Assembly: GCA_020847735.1 (NCBI GenBank)
Contig: JADLBL010000023.1
Span: 208,495 to 272,494, forward strand
Direction: 5' to 3'
Length of the DNA stretch: 64,000 nucleotides
Origin: Candidatus Eisenbacteria bacterium
Lineage (GTDB): Bacteria; Eisenbacteria; RBG-16-71-46
Positions 46,818 through 54,367 of the stretch are shown here, one piece after another. The position numbers and the translations under genes were made by a program. The notes under the pieces were generated by a model that saw only the letters and a list, made by a program, of their open reading frames with translations, had not been told where the DNA came from and ran no database searches. Numbering within the stretch: the stretch's first letter is position 1; the number at the start of each line of letters is the position of its first letter.

Positions 46818-47585
46818 TCAGCGGGAGGGGCTCAGCCCGCGCAGCCTGACTTCCCCGGCCGCCAACCGGCCGTCGGGGAGGGTGACGCTCACGCGAACGG
46901 TGGCCTGGGTATCCGGGGCCGTGCCCTCGGCGACGACGAGGGCATTCGCGGGCAGGTTCGCTTCGACTCTGGGGGAAGGCGTGGGGGCGTCCGGGGCGAG
47001 GCTCAAGAGGGCGCCGGACGACAGGGTTTCGAGGACGATCCGGACCGGCGAGTTCCCCGCCTTGATCCGGAGCTGGAAGCCGGTGGCCGAGGGACTCCAG
47101 CGCACGAGCACGGCGCTGTCGCCCGGCCCGATCCGCACCAGGTCCGAAGCGCCCGACATCGCGCCGCTCGCCAGCCCGCCTCCCGCCGGCTGGCCGGCGC
47201 CACGCCAGCTCGCGTAGGCGAAGAACACCGCGACCAGCGCGGCCGCCGCCGGAAGCGCGACCCGCAGCCAGGCGAACGTGGACCGGCGCGGGAGCGTCAG
47301 GGGCTTCGAGGGCCGCGGCGAAGCCGACTGGCCGGTACGCGCCGCGGCGGGCGCCCACGCGGGGGCAGCCCCGCGAACGGCGCGCAGTACCTCGTCCCGC
47401 AGGCCGGCCGGTGGCTCCGCCGCCCGGACGCCCGCGAGCGCCTGGAACACCCTCGAGAGCTCGTCGTACCGCCCGCGGGCGGCCGGGTCCGCGGCCATGC
47501 GCGACTCGAGCCGTTCGCGCTCGGCCGCGCTCGCGTCGCCTTCCAGCGTCCGCTGGATCAGATCGTCGAGGAGTTCGTCGCTCAC
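46818..47585 (-). CDS. Transmembrane anti-sigma factor (no zinc motif)
   Basis: 255 residues from GTG 47585, overlapping the sigma-factor stop (GTGA). The N-terminal ~70 residues are the typical small helical anti-sigma region, DDLIQRTLEGDASAAERERL then ESRMAADPAARGRYDEL, lacking the HxxxCxxC zinc motif of ZAS proteins. A basic linker, one membrane segment (LRVALPAAAALVAVFFAYAS, ~107-127) and a ~120-residue periplasmic domain with beta strands follow. It should hold the adjacent ECF sigma at the membrane until a signal leads to proteolysis or release. The PrsW-like protease downstream is a candidate releasing enzyme. Confidence 0.85.
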   Translation of the reverse strand: MSDELLDDLIQRTLEGDASAAERERLESRMAADPAARGRYDELSRVFQALAGVRAAEPPAGLRDEVLRAVRGAAPAWAPAAARTGQSASPRPSKPLTLPRRSTFAWLRVALPAAAALVAVFFAYASWRGAGQPAGGGLASGAMSGASDLVRIGPGDSAVLVRWSPSATGFQLRIKAGNSPVRIVLETLSSGALLSLAPDAPTPSPRVEANLPANALVVAEGTAPDTQATVRVSVTLPDGRLAAGEVRLRGLSPSR

Positions 47586-48115
47586 GACTCGACTCCCATG
47601 GCGGCGAGAATCTCGCCGAGCCGGGTGCGGGCCGAGAACAGGCGCGACTTGACGGTCTTCGCCGGAACGTGCAGCGCGTCGGCGATCTCGTCGTACGACA
47701 GGTCGAGCCAGTGCCTCAGCACGATGACCTCCCGATAGGTGTCCGACAGCTGGTCCACCGCGCGCTCGAGGAGCGCGGACTGCTCACTTCGTTCGGCCTG
47801 CTCGGCCGGGCTGTGCCCCCGGTCCACGAGGTTCTCGTCGAGCGGCTCGGCCTTCCTGCGCCGGGTCGCCCGGTTCAGCGCTTCGTTGACCGCGATCCGG
47901 TACAGCCACGAGAAGAACCGCCGGTTGCGGTCGAACTGGTCCAGGTGCTGCCAGGCTTTCACGAAGACGTTCTGAGTGGCGTCCCGGGCTTCCTCGCGGT
48001 CCCGCAGCATGCGCAGGGCGACGTTGAAGAGCGGCCGCTCGTAGCGGCCCACCAGTTCGCCGAAGGCCTCGGTGTCGCCCGAAAGGCACCTCTGGACCAG
48101 TGCTTCGTCGTCCAT
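47582..48115 (-). CDS. ECF-type RNA polymerase sigma factor
   Basis: 177 residues from ATG 48115 (the frame is open to 48232 but that part is low-complexity). Region 2 reads DDEALVQRCLSGDTEAFGEL, with MLRDREEARDATQNVFVKAW as the core-binding and -10-recognising part. Region 4 reads LSDTYREVIVLRHWLDLSYD and IADALHVPAKTVKSRLF, the -35-binding helix-turn-helix. The two are joined by a short charged linker without region 3. It is coupled to its anti-sigma factor by a 4-base overlap. Probably autoregulated, though I could not identify its own promoter. Confidence 0.93.
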   Translation of the reverse strand: MDDEALVQRCLSGDTEAFGELVGRYERPLFNVALRMLRDREEARDATQNVFVKAWQHLDQFDRNRRFFSWLYRIAVNEALNRATRRRKAEPLDENLVDRGHSPAEQAERSEQSALLERAVDQLSDTYREVIVLRHWLDLSYDEIADALHVPAKTVKSRLFSARTRLGEILAAMGVES

Positions 48116-48268
48116 CAATACACGCCTGTCCGCCCGGAAGTTGGGCGCTGGGGGGAGTTCGGTCCGCAGGGACCGGGCAGTCCGGGCACGACGGGGCGGG
48201 GGCCGGGGCGGGCCCGGGCGGCATATCGCCACACGGGAAAACGCTTTCGGGCGCCTCGGGGGGCGGCG

Positions 48269-48553
48269 CTACTGAATGTCGAGGACCTTGTCGAGGCCCG
48301 CGTAGGCGAACACGTTTCGCACCCGCGGGGTCATTCCGGTCATGCGCAGCGAGGAACCCTGGCCGTTCAGGCGTTTCCAGGTCTGCATGACCACGCTGAT
48401 TCCGGCGCTCGAGATGTATTCGAGCTGGCTGCAGTCCAGCGTCAGGGGCCCGGCGAGCTTCTCGAGCGTCGCCAGCGCCCGATCGGACTCCGCCGCATCG
48501 AGGCGCCCCTGCACCTTCACGAGCCCGCCTTCTTCGATCCGCAACTCGAGCAC
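48269..48553 (-). CDS. STAS-domain anti-sigma factor antagonist (RsbV/SpoIIAA-like)
   Basis: 94 residues from GTG 48553, which shares one base with the upstream kinase stop (TAGTG). The motif LDCSQLEYISSAGISVVMQT contains the serine that is phosphorylated in RsbV/SpoIIAA proteins (DxxYxxSAG type). Partner-switching logic: when unphosphorylated it binds the RsbW-like kinase encoded just upstream. The longer frame to 48625 runs through the kinase C-terminus and is not needed. A SpoIIE-type phosphatase that could reactivate it is encoded at 38879-40900. Confidence 0.9.
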   Translation of the reverse strand: MLELRIEEGGLVKVQGRLDAAESDRALATLEKLAGPLTLDCSQLEYISSAGISVVMQTWKRLNGQGSSLRMTGMTPRVRNVFAYAGLDKVLDIQ

Positions 48554-48954
48554 TAGTCGGTCACTCCCATGACGACGAGCGTCGTTCCCACGCCGTCGCT
48601 CCACTCGTAACGAAAGATGTGGCAAAGCTCGCGGACGAAATGTATCCCCAGGCCGCCCGGCCGTCGCTCCTCGATCGGCAGGTGCACGTTCACGCGCGGC
48701 GCCGCGGTCGGATCGAAGGGTGAGGGCTCGGCGGCACGCAGACGGATACGGAGCTCCCCCGGCGCGCGGGAAAGCTCCACTTCGACATCGCCAGCGCCAC
48801 GACCGTGCCGGACGAGGTTCGTGAAAAGCTCCTCGAGCACGAGATCCACGTCGAAGGCGGCATCCTCCGACATCTTCTCGGCCGCGAGGAACTCGCGCAC
48901 GAACCCGACCAGCTCGGCGAGCGAATCCATTCGACGCGGTACGGCCCGGACCAT
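48553..48954 (-). CDS. RsbW-like anti-sigma serine kinase (GHKL ATPase)
   Basis: 133 residues from ATG 48954 (ATG 48930 is an alternative). HATPase fold: N-box VDLVLEELFTNLVRHGRGAG, then RRPGGLGIHFVRELC as the ATP lid and G-box, and DGVGTTLVVMG at the end. Proteins of this size phosphorylate a STAS partner and bind a sigma or other effector. It is co-transcribed with the STAS gene by a 1-base overlap. Whether its target is the ECF sigma 150 bases downstream or another factor is unknown, because ECF factors are not the usual RsbW clients. Confidence 0.88.
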   Translation of the reverse strand: MVRAVPRRMDSLAELVGFVREFLAAEKMSEDAAFDVDLVLEELFTNLVRHGRGAGDVEVELSRAPGELRIRLRAAEPSPFDPTAAPRVNVHLPIEERRPGGLGIHFVRELCHIFRYEWSDGVGTTLVVMGVTD

Positions 48955-49213
48955 GAGCAGCGGACGATAGGCCTGTCGCCCGGGCCGCTTCAAGGGTTCG
49001 TATGGCCCGGCGAAGCCGGTGGGTCCGGAGGGTAAGCCGCTGTTATGCTGCGGATTGAGTGGTCGGTCGGGGCCACCGGCGGAACTCCGGAGTCCGCCGG
49101 GGCCCGGCGCCGGCCTTTCCCGGCCGGAATCTCCCGACCCGGGGCTCACCCGGCCCGTCCGGGCCCGCCTCCCGGAGCCGGCCCGCTCGAACTTTCCCAG
49201 GAGCCGCCCACCC

Positions 49214-50059
49214 ATGTCCCCGGAAACCGTTCTGCTCGACGTCGCTCGCGGCGTCGCGGTCGTGACGCTGAACCGTCCTGAAAAACTCAACGCCTTCGCC
49301 GGAGACATGCGCGAGCGGCTGATCGCCCGTCTCGACGAGGTCGCCGGGCGCGACGACGTCCGGGTTCTGGTCCTGACCGGCGCGGGCAGGGCATTCTGCG
49401 CGGGGGGCGATGTCGAGCACATGGCGGGTCTCGCCGCGCGCGGGGCGCCCTTCGGCGAGCTCGAGCCGCTGCTCGAGGCGGGTGAGCGCGCGGTGCGCCG
49501 CCTCTCGGCGCTGCCGTTTCCGGTGATCGCGGCGCTCAACGGCGTGGCCGCGGGCGCCGGCGCGAACCTCGCGCTCGCCTGCGACGTGCGGGTCGCCTCC
49601 GCGGCGGCGAAGTTCGGCGAGACGTTCGTGAAGCTGGCGCTGCATCCGGACTGGGGCGGCACCCATCACCTGCCGCGGCTCGTCGGGGTGGCGAAGGCGC
49701 TCGAGCTGTGCTGGAGCGGCGACCTCATCGCGGCCGATGAGGCGCTGCGGCTCGGGCTGGTGCAGCGCCTCTGGCCGGCGGAGAGCTTCGAGCGCGAATG
49801 GCGCGCGTGGGCGGCGAGCCTCGCGGCCGGTCCGCAACTCGCCGTCCGGGCCGCGAAGGCCTCGCTGCGCGCGGCGCCGCTGCGCTCGCTCGAGGAGTGC
49901 CTGGCCGCGGAGCGGATCGCGCAGTCGGCCTGCTGGGGATCGCCCGACGCGGCCGAAGGCGTGCGCGCGTTCGTCGAGAAGCGCCCGGCCGTCTTCGGCG
50001 CGGCGCCGGACGGCGACTTCGAACGGACGCCGAGCCGCGCGTCACGCGCGTTCGAGTAG
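49214..50059 (+). CDS. Enoyl-CoA hydratase/isomerase family protein, PaaG-like active site
   Basis: 281 residues from ATG 49214 (AGGAG at 49199). Crotonase signatures: VVTLNRPEKLNAFAG, AGRAFCAGGDVEHMAG (oxyanion hole) and PVIAALNGVAAGAGANLALA. The two glutamates of true hydratases are absent: the first position is Asn (GANLALACD) and the second motif is FGETFVKLALHPDWGGTHHL, with an Asp before WGG. That pattern matches PaaG-type ring isomerases and dienoyl- or delta-isomerases. So it is more likely an isomerase than a hydratase. A possible -10, TATGCT, is at 49044-49049. Confidence 0.85.
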   Translation: MSPETVLLDVARGVAVVTLNRPEKLNAFAGDMRERLIARLDEVAGRDDVRVLVLTGAGRAFCAGGDVEHMAGLAARGAPFGELEPLLEAGERAVRRLSALPFPVIAALNGVAAGAGANLALACDVRVASAAAKFGETFVKLALHPDWGGTHHLPRLVGVAKALELCWSGDLIAADEALRLGLVQRLWPAESFEREWRAWAASLAAGPQLAVRAAKASLRAAPLRSLEECLAAERIAQSACWGSPDAAEGVRAFVEKRPAVFGAAPDGDFERTPSRASRAFE

Positions 50060-50073
50060 CCCGGCCCGCCTCG

Positions 50074-50988
50074 TCAGCGGGCGACCGGCTCCGAAACGAC
50101 GCGCCAGGTCTTGATCGCCTCGCACACGCCGACCGTGTCGGACGCGGCCAGGCGGCCGATGAGGCGTCCGGCGAACGCGGCGCCCGCGCTGTCCGTGGAC
50201 GCGAGCCGGTACGCGCGCAGCGAACGCAGCGCCTCGGCCGTGCGGCCGCAGCCGGCGAGCGAGCCGGCCCGCCACAGGTAGGGCTCGTCCCACCACGGCG
50301 CCCCGCGCAACGCTTCGTCGAAGAGTCCGACCAGTTCGCCGTGCTCCGCGCGCGCGACCGTGCGCAGCTGCCGGTTGCGGGCGCCGCGTGCCCGCGCGGC
50401 GATCTCCCCGGGAGTGTGCGGCGGAGGTGACATGCGGTGCGCGATCGCGATCACCTGTTCGCGGATCGCCCACTCGTTGGCGACGACGGGGCTCTCGCCG
50501 ACGCGGCCGAGCGCGCCGACCCACGCCGCGAGCGCCATCGGCAGGTCGCCCCGCGCCTCGGCCTTGCGTGCGATCGCGAGCACGTCCGGGTGGAGCGGGA
50601 CCGCGTCGTGGGCGGCGGCCACCGGAACGCGGACCTCGAAGGCCGCGCCGCCCGCCGCGGGCGCGAACACCCACCAGCGCGCCGCGGCTTCGGCCGAAGC
50701 GCGCAGGCGCGCATCGCCGGCGCCGGCGCGCGCGCTGTCCACGAGCCCCGCGGCCGTCACGTGCACGCGCACCGCGACGCTCGCCGGGAGCTTCCCGCCG
50801 AGCAGCGCGGGCGGCACGTCGGCCGGAACGGTGAGCAGGGCTTCGCGCGCCGGCGCGGGCGAATGACGCGCGCCGGGTGCGGACGCAGGAGACCGCGGGG
50901 CCGTGGCGGAGACGGCGACGCCCGCGAGCGCCAGCACGAGGGCGCTCGCGAGCGCGAGCCGGGTGGGAATGGCGGGGGCGGCGGGCAT
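50074..50988 (-). CDS. Secreted protein with TonB-C-like domain
   Basis: 304 residues. N-terminal signal peptide or anchor (LALASALVLALAGVAVSATA). About residues 50-125 resemble the TonB C-terminal fold (LPASVAVRVHVTAAGLVDSA, then AARWWVFAPA), seen also in stand-alone periplasmic proteins. The rest is helical with TPR-like parts (YLWRAGSLAGCGRTAEALRS). There is no proline-rich spacer, so it is not a classical TonB. The promoter-like TAGACT lies ten bases before the ATG. Convergent with the PaaG-like gene. Confidence 0.65.
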   Translation of the reverse strand: MPAAPAIPTRLALASALVLALAGVAVSATAPRSPASAPGARHSPAPAREALLTVPADVPPALLGGKLPASVAVRVHVTAAGLVDSARAGAGDARLRASAEAAARWWVFAPAAGGAAFEVRVPVAAAHDAVPLHPDVLAIARKAEARGDLPMALAAWVGALGRVGESPVVANEWAIREQVIAIAHRMSPPPHTPGEIAARARGARNRQLRTVARAEHGELVGLFDEALRGAPWWDEPYLWRAGSLAGCGRTAEALRSLRAYRLASTDSAGAAFAGRLIGRLAASDTVGVCEAIKTWRVVSEPVAR

Positions 50989-50998
50989 GGTTGCGAAA

Positions 50999-51004
50999 AG
51001 TCTA
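50999..51004 (-). promoter_or_regulatory. -10 box for the TonB-C-like gene, near-leaderless
   Basis: TAGACT on the minus strand, ten bases before ATG 50988. No convincing -35 at 17-18 bases. A transcript from here would have only a few untranslated bases. Confidence 0.4.
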
Positions 51005-51038
51005 CCGGGGCCCGCCCGCGCGCGGTGTCACGCGGCGG

Positions 51039-51968
51039 TCAGGGCTTCTTCACCGCGCGAACCTTGATCGAGACGACGGCCCCGAACGCCTCGCGCTCCT
51101 CGCTGCCTTCCGGATACGAGTCCGCGCCGATGTCGTAACCGGTCCGCTCGACCACCTGCACGTCGCCGAATCCGGCCTCGCGCACGAACCGCAGGTATTC
51201 CGCTTCGGACGAAGCGCCCGCGACGCAGCCCACGTACAGCTCGGCGTTGCGCCGGACGCCGGGGCCCGGCTCCCGCGTCAGCACCAGGTCGCTCACCACG
51301 AGCCGGCCGCCCGGGCGGAGCACGCGCAGCGCTTCACGGAACACCCGCGGTTTGTCGGGCGAAAGGTTGACGACGCAGTTCGAGATCACCACGTCCACGC
51401 TCGCGTCGGCGAGGGGCAGGTGTTCGATCTCGCCGAGCCGGAACTCGACGTTGCCCGCACCCAGCTTCGTTCCGAGGGCGCGCGAGCGCTCGATCATCGC
51501 GGGCGTCATGTCCACGCCGATCGCGCGGCCCGTCGGACCCACCTCGCGCGCGGCGAGGAAGCAGTCGATGCCGGCCCCCGAGCCCAGGTCGAGCACGGTC
51601 TCGCCGGGCTGGAGCGCCGCGTGCGCGATCGGATTGCCGCAGCCGAGCCCGAGGTTCGCGCCCTCGGGGATCGCCGCCGCCTGTTCGGCCGTGTAGCCGA
51701 GCCTCGCGAGCGCGGCTTCGGCGTCGCCGGGGGCCGCGCAGCCGCCGCCGCCGCAGCCGCAGGCCTCGCCCTTCGCGGCGGCGCCGTAGCGTTCGCGCAC
51801 GAGGGTGCGAATGTCGGAGTTCTCCGGGGCGTCGGTCGTGGTCGGCGCGGCCGCGGACCCGCCGGCGGCGGGCAGGGGATCGCAGCAGCGATCCGCGGAC
51901 GTCGTCGGGGCGCAGCAGGGAGAGGCGGGGGCGGTGGCCGGAGGCGGGTTCTTCGTGTCGGTGCTCAT
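51039..51968 (-). CDS. arsM: Arsenite S-adenosylmethionine methyltransferase ArsM
   Basis: 309 residues from ATG 51968, chosen because GAGGAG lies eight bases upstream; GTG 51977 would overlap the arsR stop. Class I methyltransferase core: TVLDLGSGAGIDCFLAA for SAM, then ISNCVVNLSPDKPRVFREAL. Family cysteines are present at Cys110 (GLGCGNP), Cys188 (SNCVVN) and Cys228 (VGCVAGA). Methylates As(III) to di- and trimethyl forms, a resistance or volatilisation step. Before the core there are extra Cys pairs (18-19, 28-29) and CGCGGGGC at 70-77, possible As(III)-loading sites. Co-transcribed with the ArsR-type gene. Confidence 0.95.
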   Translation of the reverse strand: MSTDTKNPPPATAPASPCCAPTTSADRCCDPLPAAGGSAAAPTTTDAPENSDIRTLVRERYGAAAKGEACGCGGGGCAAPGDAEAALARLGYTAEQAAAIPEGANLGLGCGNPIAHAALQPGETVLDLGSGAGIDCFLAAREVGPTGRAIGVDMTPAMIERSRALGTKLGAGNVEFRLGEIEHLPLADASVDVVISNCVVNLSPDKPRVFREALRVLRPGGRLVVSDLVLTREPGPGVRRNAELYVGCVAGASSEAEYLRFVREAGFGDVQVVERTGYDIGADSYPEGSEEREAFGAVVSIKVRAVKKP

Positions 51969-51973
51969 CGCGT

Positions 51974-52291
51974 TCACTCCTCGGAAGTGGGCAGCTCGTT
52001 CACGAGCTTGCGGAAGCGCTTCAGCGTTTTCGGATTCAGGCAGTAGCAGACCCGCGGGCCGTCGATCTCGCCCTGCACCAGGCCGGCGTTCTTCAGCACC
52101 TTCAGGTGCTGCGAGACGGTGGCCTGGGCCAGCGGAAGGGCGCTCACGATCTGTCCGCAGATGCAGGTTCCTTCCGCGGCGAGCTGCCTCAGGATCGCGA
52201 CGCGCGCCGGGTGACCGAGCGCCTTCGCGAACACGGCCAGCTCTTCGTCGGCCGCGGCGATCGGCGCCCTCGCGGATCGGGTGGTGGTCAT
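51974..52291 (-). CDS. arsR: ArsR/SmtB-family metalloid-responsive repressor
   Basis: 105 residues from ATG 52291, with GGAGGAA ten bases upstream; ATGs at 52354 and 52327 lie in or close to the likely operator and are disfavoured. Winged helix: [37 protein letters not shown] (recognition helix) and [16 protein letters not shown] (wing). CxC pairs at Cys43/Cys45 (TCICG) and Cys82/Cys84 (CYC) are the probable As(III) ligands. It should leave the DNA when arsenite binds, releasing arsR-arsM. The stop is 5 bases before the arsM start. Confidence 0.92.
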   Translation of the reverse strand: MTTTRSARAPIAAADEELAVFAKALGHPARVAILRQLAAEGTCICGQIVSALPLAQATVSQHLKVLKNAGLVQGEIDGPRVCYCLNPKTLKRFRKLVNELPTSEE

Positions 52292-52349
52292 GGCCTTCGG
52301 TTCCTCCGGGTTCAGCGAAGTCGGCGTCATGGCGGCCGCACGATCATCG

Positions 52350-52371
52350 TTCATCGGCAATCTACGATGAA
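52350..52371 (-). promoter_or_regulatory. Candidate ArsR operator
   Basis: Perfect inverted repeat TTCATCG-N8-CGATGAA, 59 bases upstream of the arsR start. CGATCATCG directly beside it (52341-52349) repeats the half-site. Position and symmetry fit a dimeric ArsR repressor site; binding is not shown. Confidence 0.5.
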
Positions 52372-52493
52372 GGGACGAGATTCGTCCAGGGACTTTGCTC
52401 GCCGGACGCAAGACCTTGCCCGGGCCTGACAGACGCGGGGCCTGCGCGGCGCGGGCCGCGGGAGGCGCGGGCGGACCGCGCGAATCCCCGGCA

Positions 52494-52523
52494 TTGACCG
52501 GGTTTTTCGCGGCCTCCTATACT
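52494..52523 (+). promoter_or_regulatory. Sigma-70-type promoter for the enoyl-CoA hydratase gene
   Basis: TTGACC (52494-52499), 18-base spacer, TATACT (52518-52523). One of the best promoter matches in the window; leaves a leader of about 95 bases before ATG 52626. Confidence 0.7.
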
Positions 52524-52625
52524 GCCCGCCGCTCACAGGATCACGCGCGCGCCGGCCCCGCCCGAGGGCGTCCAGGCCCGCGGGCCGCGCCGATTTCCGA
52601 CCCATCCAGCAGGGGGAAGACCGTC

Positions 52626-53429
52626 ATGCAAGCCACGCAGACGATGGTGAACACGTCCGTCAAGAACGGCGTGATGACCCTCGAACTCACGTTCGATCCG
52701 GGCAACTGCTACACGCACGAGATGATGAAGCAGCTCGACGCCGCCATCCTCGAGGCGCGCTTCAACAATGACGTGCAGGCCATCGTGATCCGCGGGGCCG
52801 GCGAGAAGTTCTTCTGCGCGGGCGCCGACATCAACATGCTCAAGAAGGCCGATCCGACCTTCAAGTACTACTTCTGCCTGCACGCCAACGAGACGCTGAA
52901 CCGGCTCGAGCACACGCCCAAGATCGTCATCGCGGCGCTCAACGGCCACACGGTCGGCGGCGGGCTCGAGATCGCGATGGCCGCCGACATCCGCATCGCC
53001 CGCAAGGGCGCCGGCAAGGTCGGCCTGCCCGAGATCAATCTCGGCGTGCTTCCCGGCACGGGCGGCACGCAGCGCCTGGCCCGGCTCGTCAACAAGTCGA
53101 AGGCGATCGAGTTGATGTGCACGGCGGAGGTGTTCGCCTTCGAGAAGGCGCTCGACCTCGGCATCATCAACGACATCTGGGAGACGGCGACCCACCAGGA
53201 GTTCCTCGACAAGGTGCAGACCTACGCCGAGGGCTTCTGCCCGCCGAATCGCGCCTCGAAGGCGGTCGGCCGCATCAAGCGCTCGGTGCAGTCGGGCGCG
53301 GACCTGCCGTTCGAGAGCGCGCTGGCCGTCGAGCGCGAGTTGCAGCAGCTGCTGTTCCAGGGCGACGACGCGAAGGAAGGGCTCGCGGCCTACATCGAGA
53401 AGCGCAAGCCGAATTTCACCGCGAAGTGA
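52626..53429 (+). CDS. Enoyl-CoA hydratase (crotonase family)
   Basis: 267 residues from ATG 52626, with GGGGGAAG a few bases upstream. Crotonase fold with oxyanion-hole motif EKFFCAGADINMLKK and helix IVIAALNGHTVGGGLEIAMA. Both catalytic glutamates of hydratases are present: one in GGGLEIAMAADIRIA, the other in GLPEINLGVLPGTGGTQRL. It should hydrate trans-2-enoyl-CoA to 3-hydroxyacyl-CoA, the step before the HBD-type enzyme at 10995. The N-terminus is slightly unusual, with MVNTSVKNGVMTLELTFDPG. Expressed alone from a strong promoter and closed by a 13-bp hairpin. Confidence 0.92.
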   Translation: MQATQTMVNTSVKNGVMTLELTFDPGNCYTHEMMKQLDAAILEARFNNDVQAIVIRGAGEKFFCAGADINMLKKADPTFKYYFCLHANETLNRLEHTPKIVIAALNGHTVGGGLEIAMAADIRIARKGAGKVGLPEINLGVLPGTGGTQRLARLVNKSKAIELMCTAEVFAFEKALDLGIINDIWETATHQEFLDKVQTYAEGFCPPNRASKAVGRIKRSVQSGADLPFESALAVERELQQLLFQGDDAKEGLAAYIEKRKPNFTAK

Positions 53430-53462
53430 GCCGCGCGGCGCGAGCCGCGGCCGTGGCGGGCG

Positions 53463-53493
53463 ACGGCCCCGGACGCAGGACGTCCGGGGCCGT
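53463..53493. terminator. Strong hairpin between convergent genes
   Basis: Perfect 13-bp stem ACGGCCCCGGACG / CGTCCGGGGCCGT with a CAGGA loop, 34 bases after the hydratase stop and 53 bases from the end of the convergent GNAT gene. Likely serves both strands; only two Ts or none follow. Confidence 0.65.
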
Positions 53494-53545
53494 TCGCATG
53501 CCCGGGCCGTGAGCGCGGACGGTCCGCCGCCCGGCCCGCGCGGAG

Positions 53546-54367
53546 CTATTCCGGCCGCACCCAGCTCGGCCGGTCGTAGGCGACGCGGAAACCGGCGCGC
53601 TGGACGTTGCGCCAGCTGACCGGGTTCAGGTCCGGGTCGTTGGGGCCGGTCTCGGTCGTCGCCAGCCGGCAGCCGGCGGCGCGCGCGTCGTCGAGGCGCG
53701 CGGCGAGCAGCAGCGACTGCGCGCCGCGCCCGCGCGCCTCGGGCAGCGTCGCGCCCCAGCCGAGCCAGGCGACGTCGTCGTGAGCGCGCATCGCGGCACA
53801 GCCGACCGGCGTCTCGCCGTCGAGCGCCAGATAATGACTCCAGCCCGTGCGCCCGACGCTCTCGGCCATCCAGTCGCGGCGCAGCGGCGCGCCCCGCGCG
53901 AGAACCCGGACGAGCAGGCCCGCGAAGACCTCGGCGCGCTCGGGCCGCACGCGTTCGACGCGCAGCGTGCTCTCGACCGGCGCCGGGGGCGAGGTGTCGC
54001 GCACCCACTTCACGTGATGGAAGAAGGTGGAGTACCCGCGCGCCGCGAGGCGTTCGCCGAGGCCCTCGGGTTCGGCTAGGGGCGAAACGTTGAGCGCGTG
54101 GTCCTCGCCGACCTCCGCGAAATGCGCGGCGATGGCGTCGAGCGTCCCGTCGGTGACGGGTTCGAAGAGCCCGAGGCCGATGACGCGGTTGAAGAGCAGC
54201 GACGCCAGCCAGCGCGAGGCGAGCGCGAAGGCGTGACCGAAGTCGCGCTCGGCGAGTCCGAGTCCGTCCCGGGTCTCGCGCGAGGCGGCCGCGAAGGCGT
54301 CGCGCCACGCCTCGATCTCGGCGCGCTCGATCGCGCGCGCCGTGGCGAGGTCCACGTTCGCGCTCAC
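53546..54367 (-). CDS. GNAT-family acetyltransferase
   Basis: 273 residues from GTG 54367, overlapping the stop of the MprF-like gene (GTGA). An N-terminal ~150-residue region (SRWLASLLFNRVIGLGLFEP, VGEDHALNVSPLAEPEGLGE) precedes the GNAT core: YLALDGETPVGCAAM, VAWLGWGATLPEARGRGAQS with the acetyl-CoA loop, and SWRNVQRAGFRVAYDRPSW. The acceptor is unknown. Coupling to a lysyltransferase-like gene suggests a shared envelope substrate, but this is inference. Confidence 0.85.
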   Translation of the reverse strand: MSANVDLATARAIERAEIEAWRDAFAAASRETRDGLGLAERDFGHAFALASRWLASLLFNRVIGLGLFEPVTDGTLDAIAAHFAEVGEDHALNVSPLAEPEGLGERLAARGYSTFFHHVKWVRDTSPPAPVESTLRVERVRPERAEVFAGLLVRVLARGAPLRRDWMAESVGRTGWSHYLALDGETPVGCAAMRAHDDVAWLGWGATLPEARGRGAQSLLLAARLDDARAAGCRLATTETGPNDPDLNPVSWRNVQRAGFRVAYDRPSWVRPE

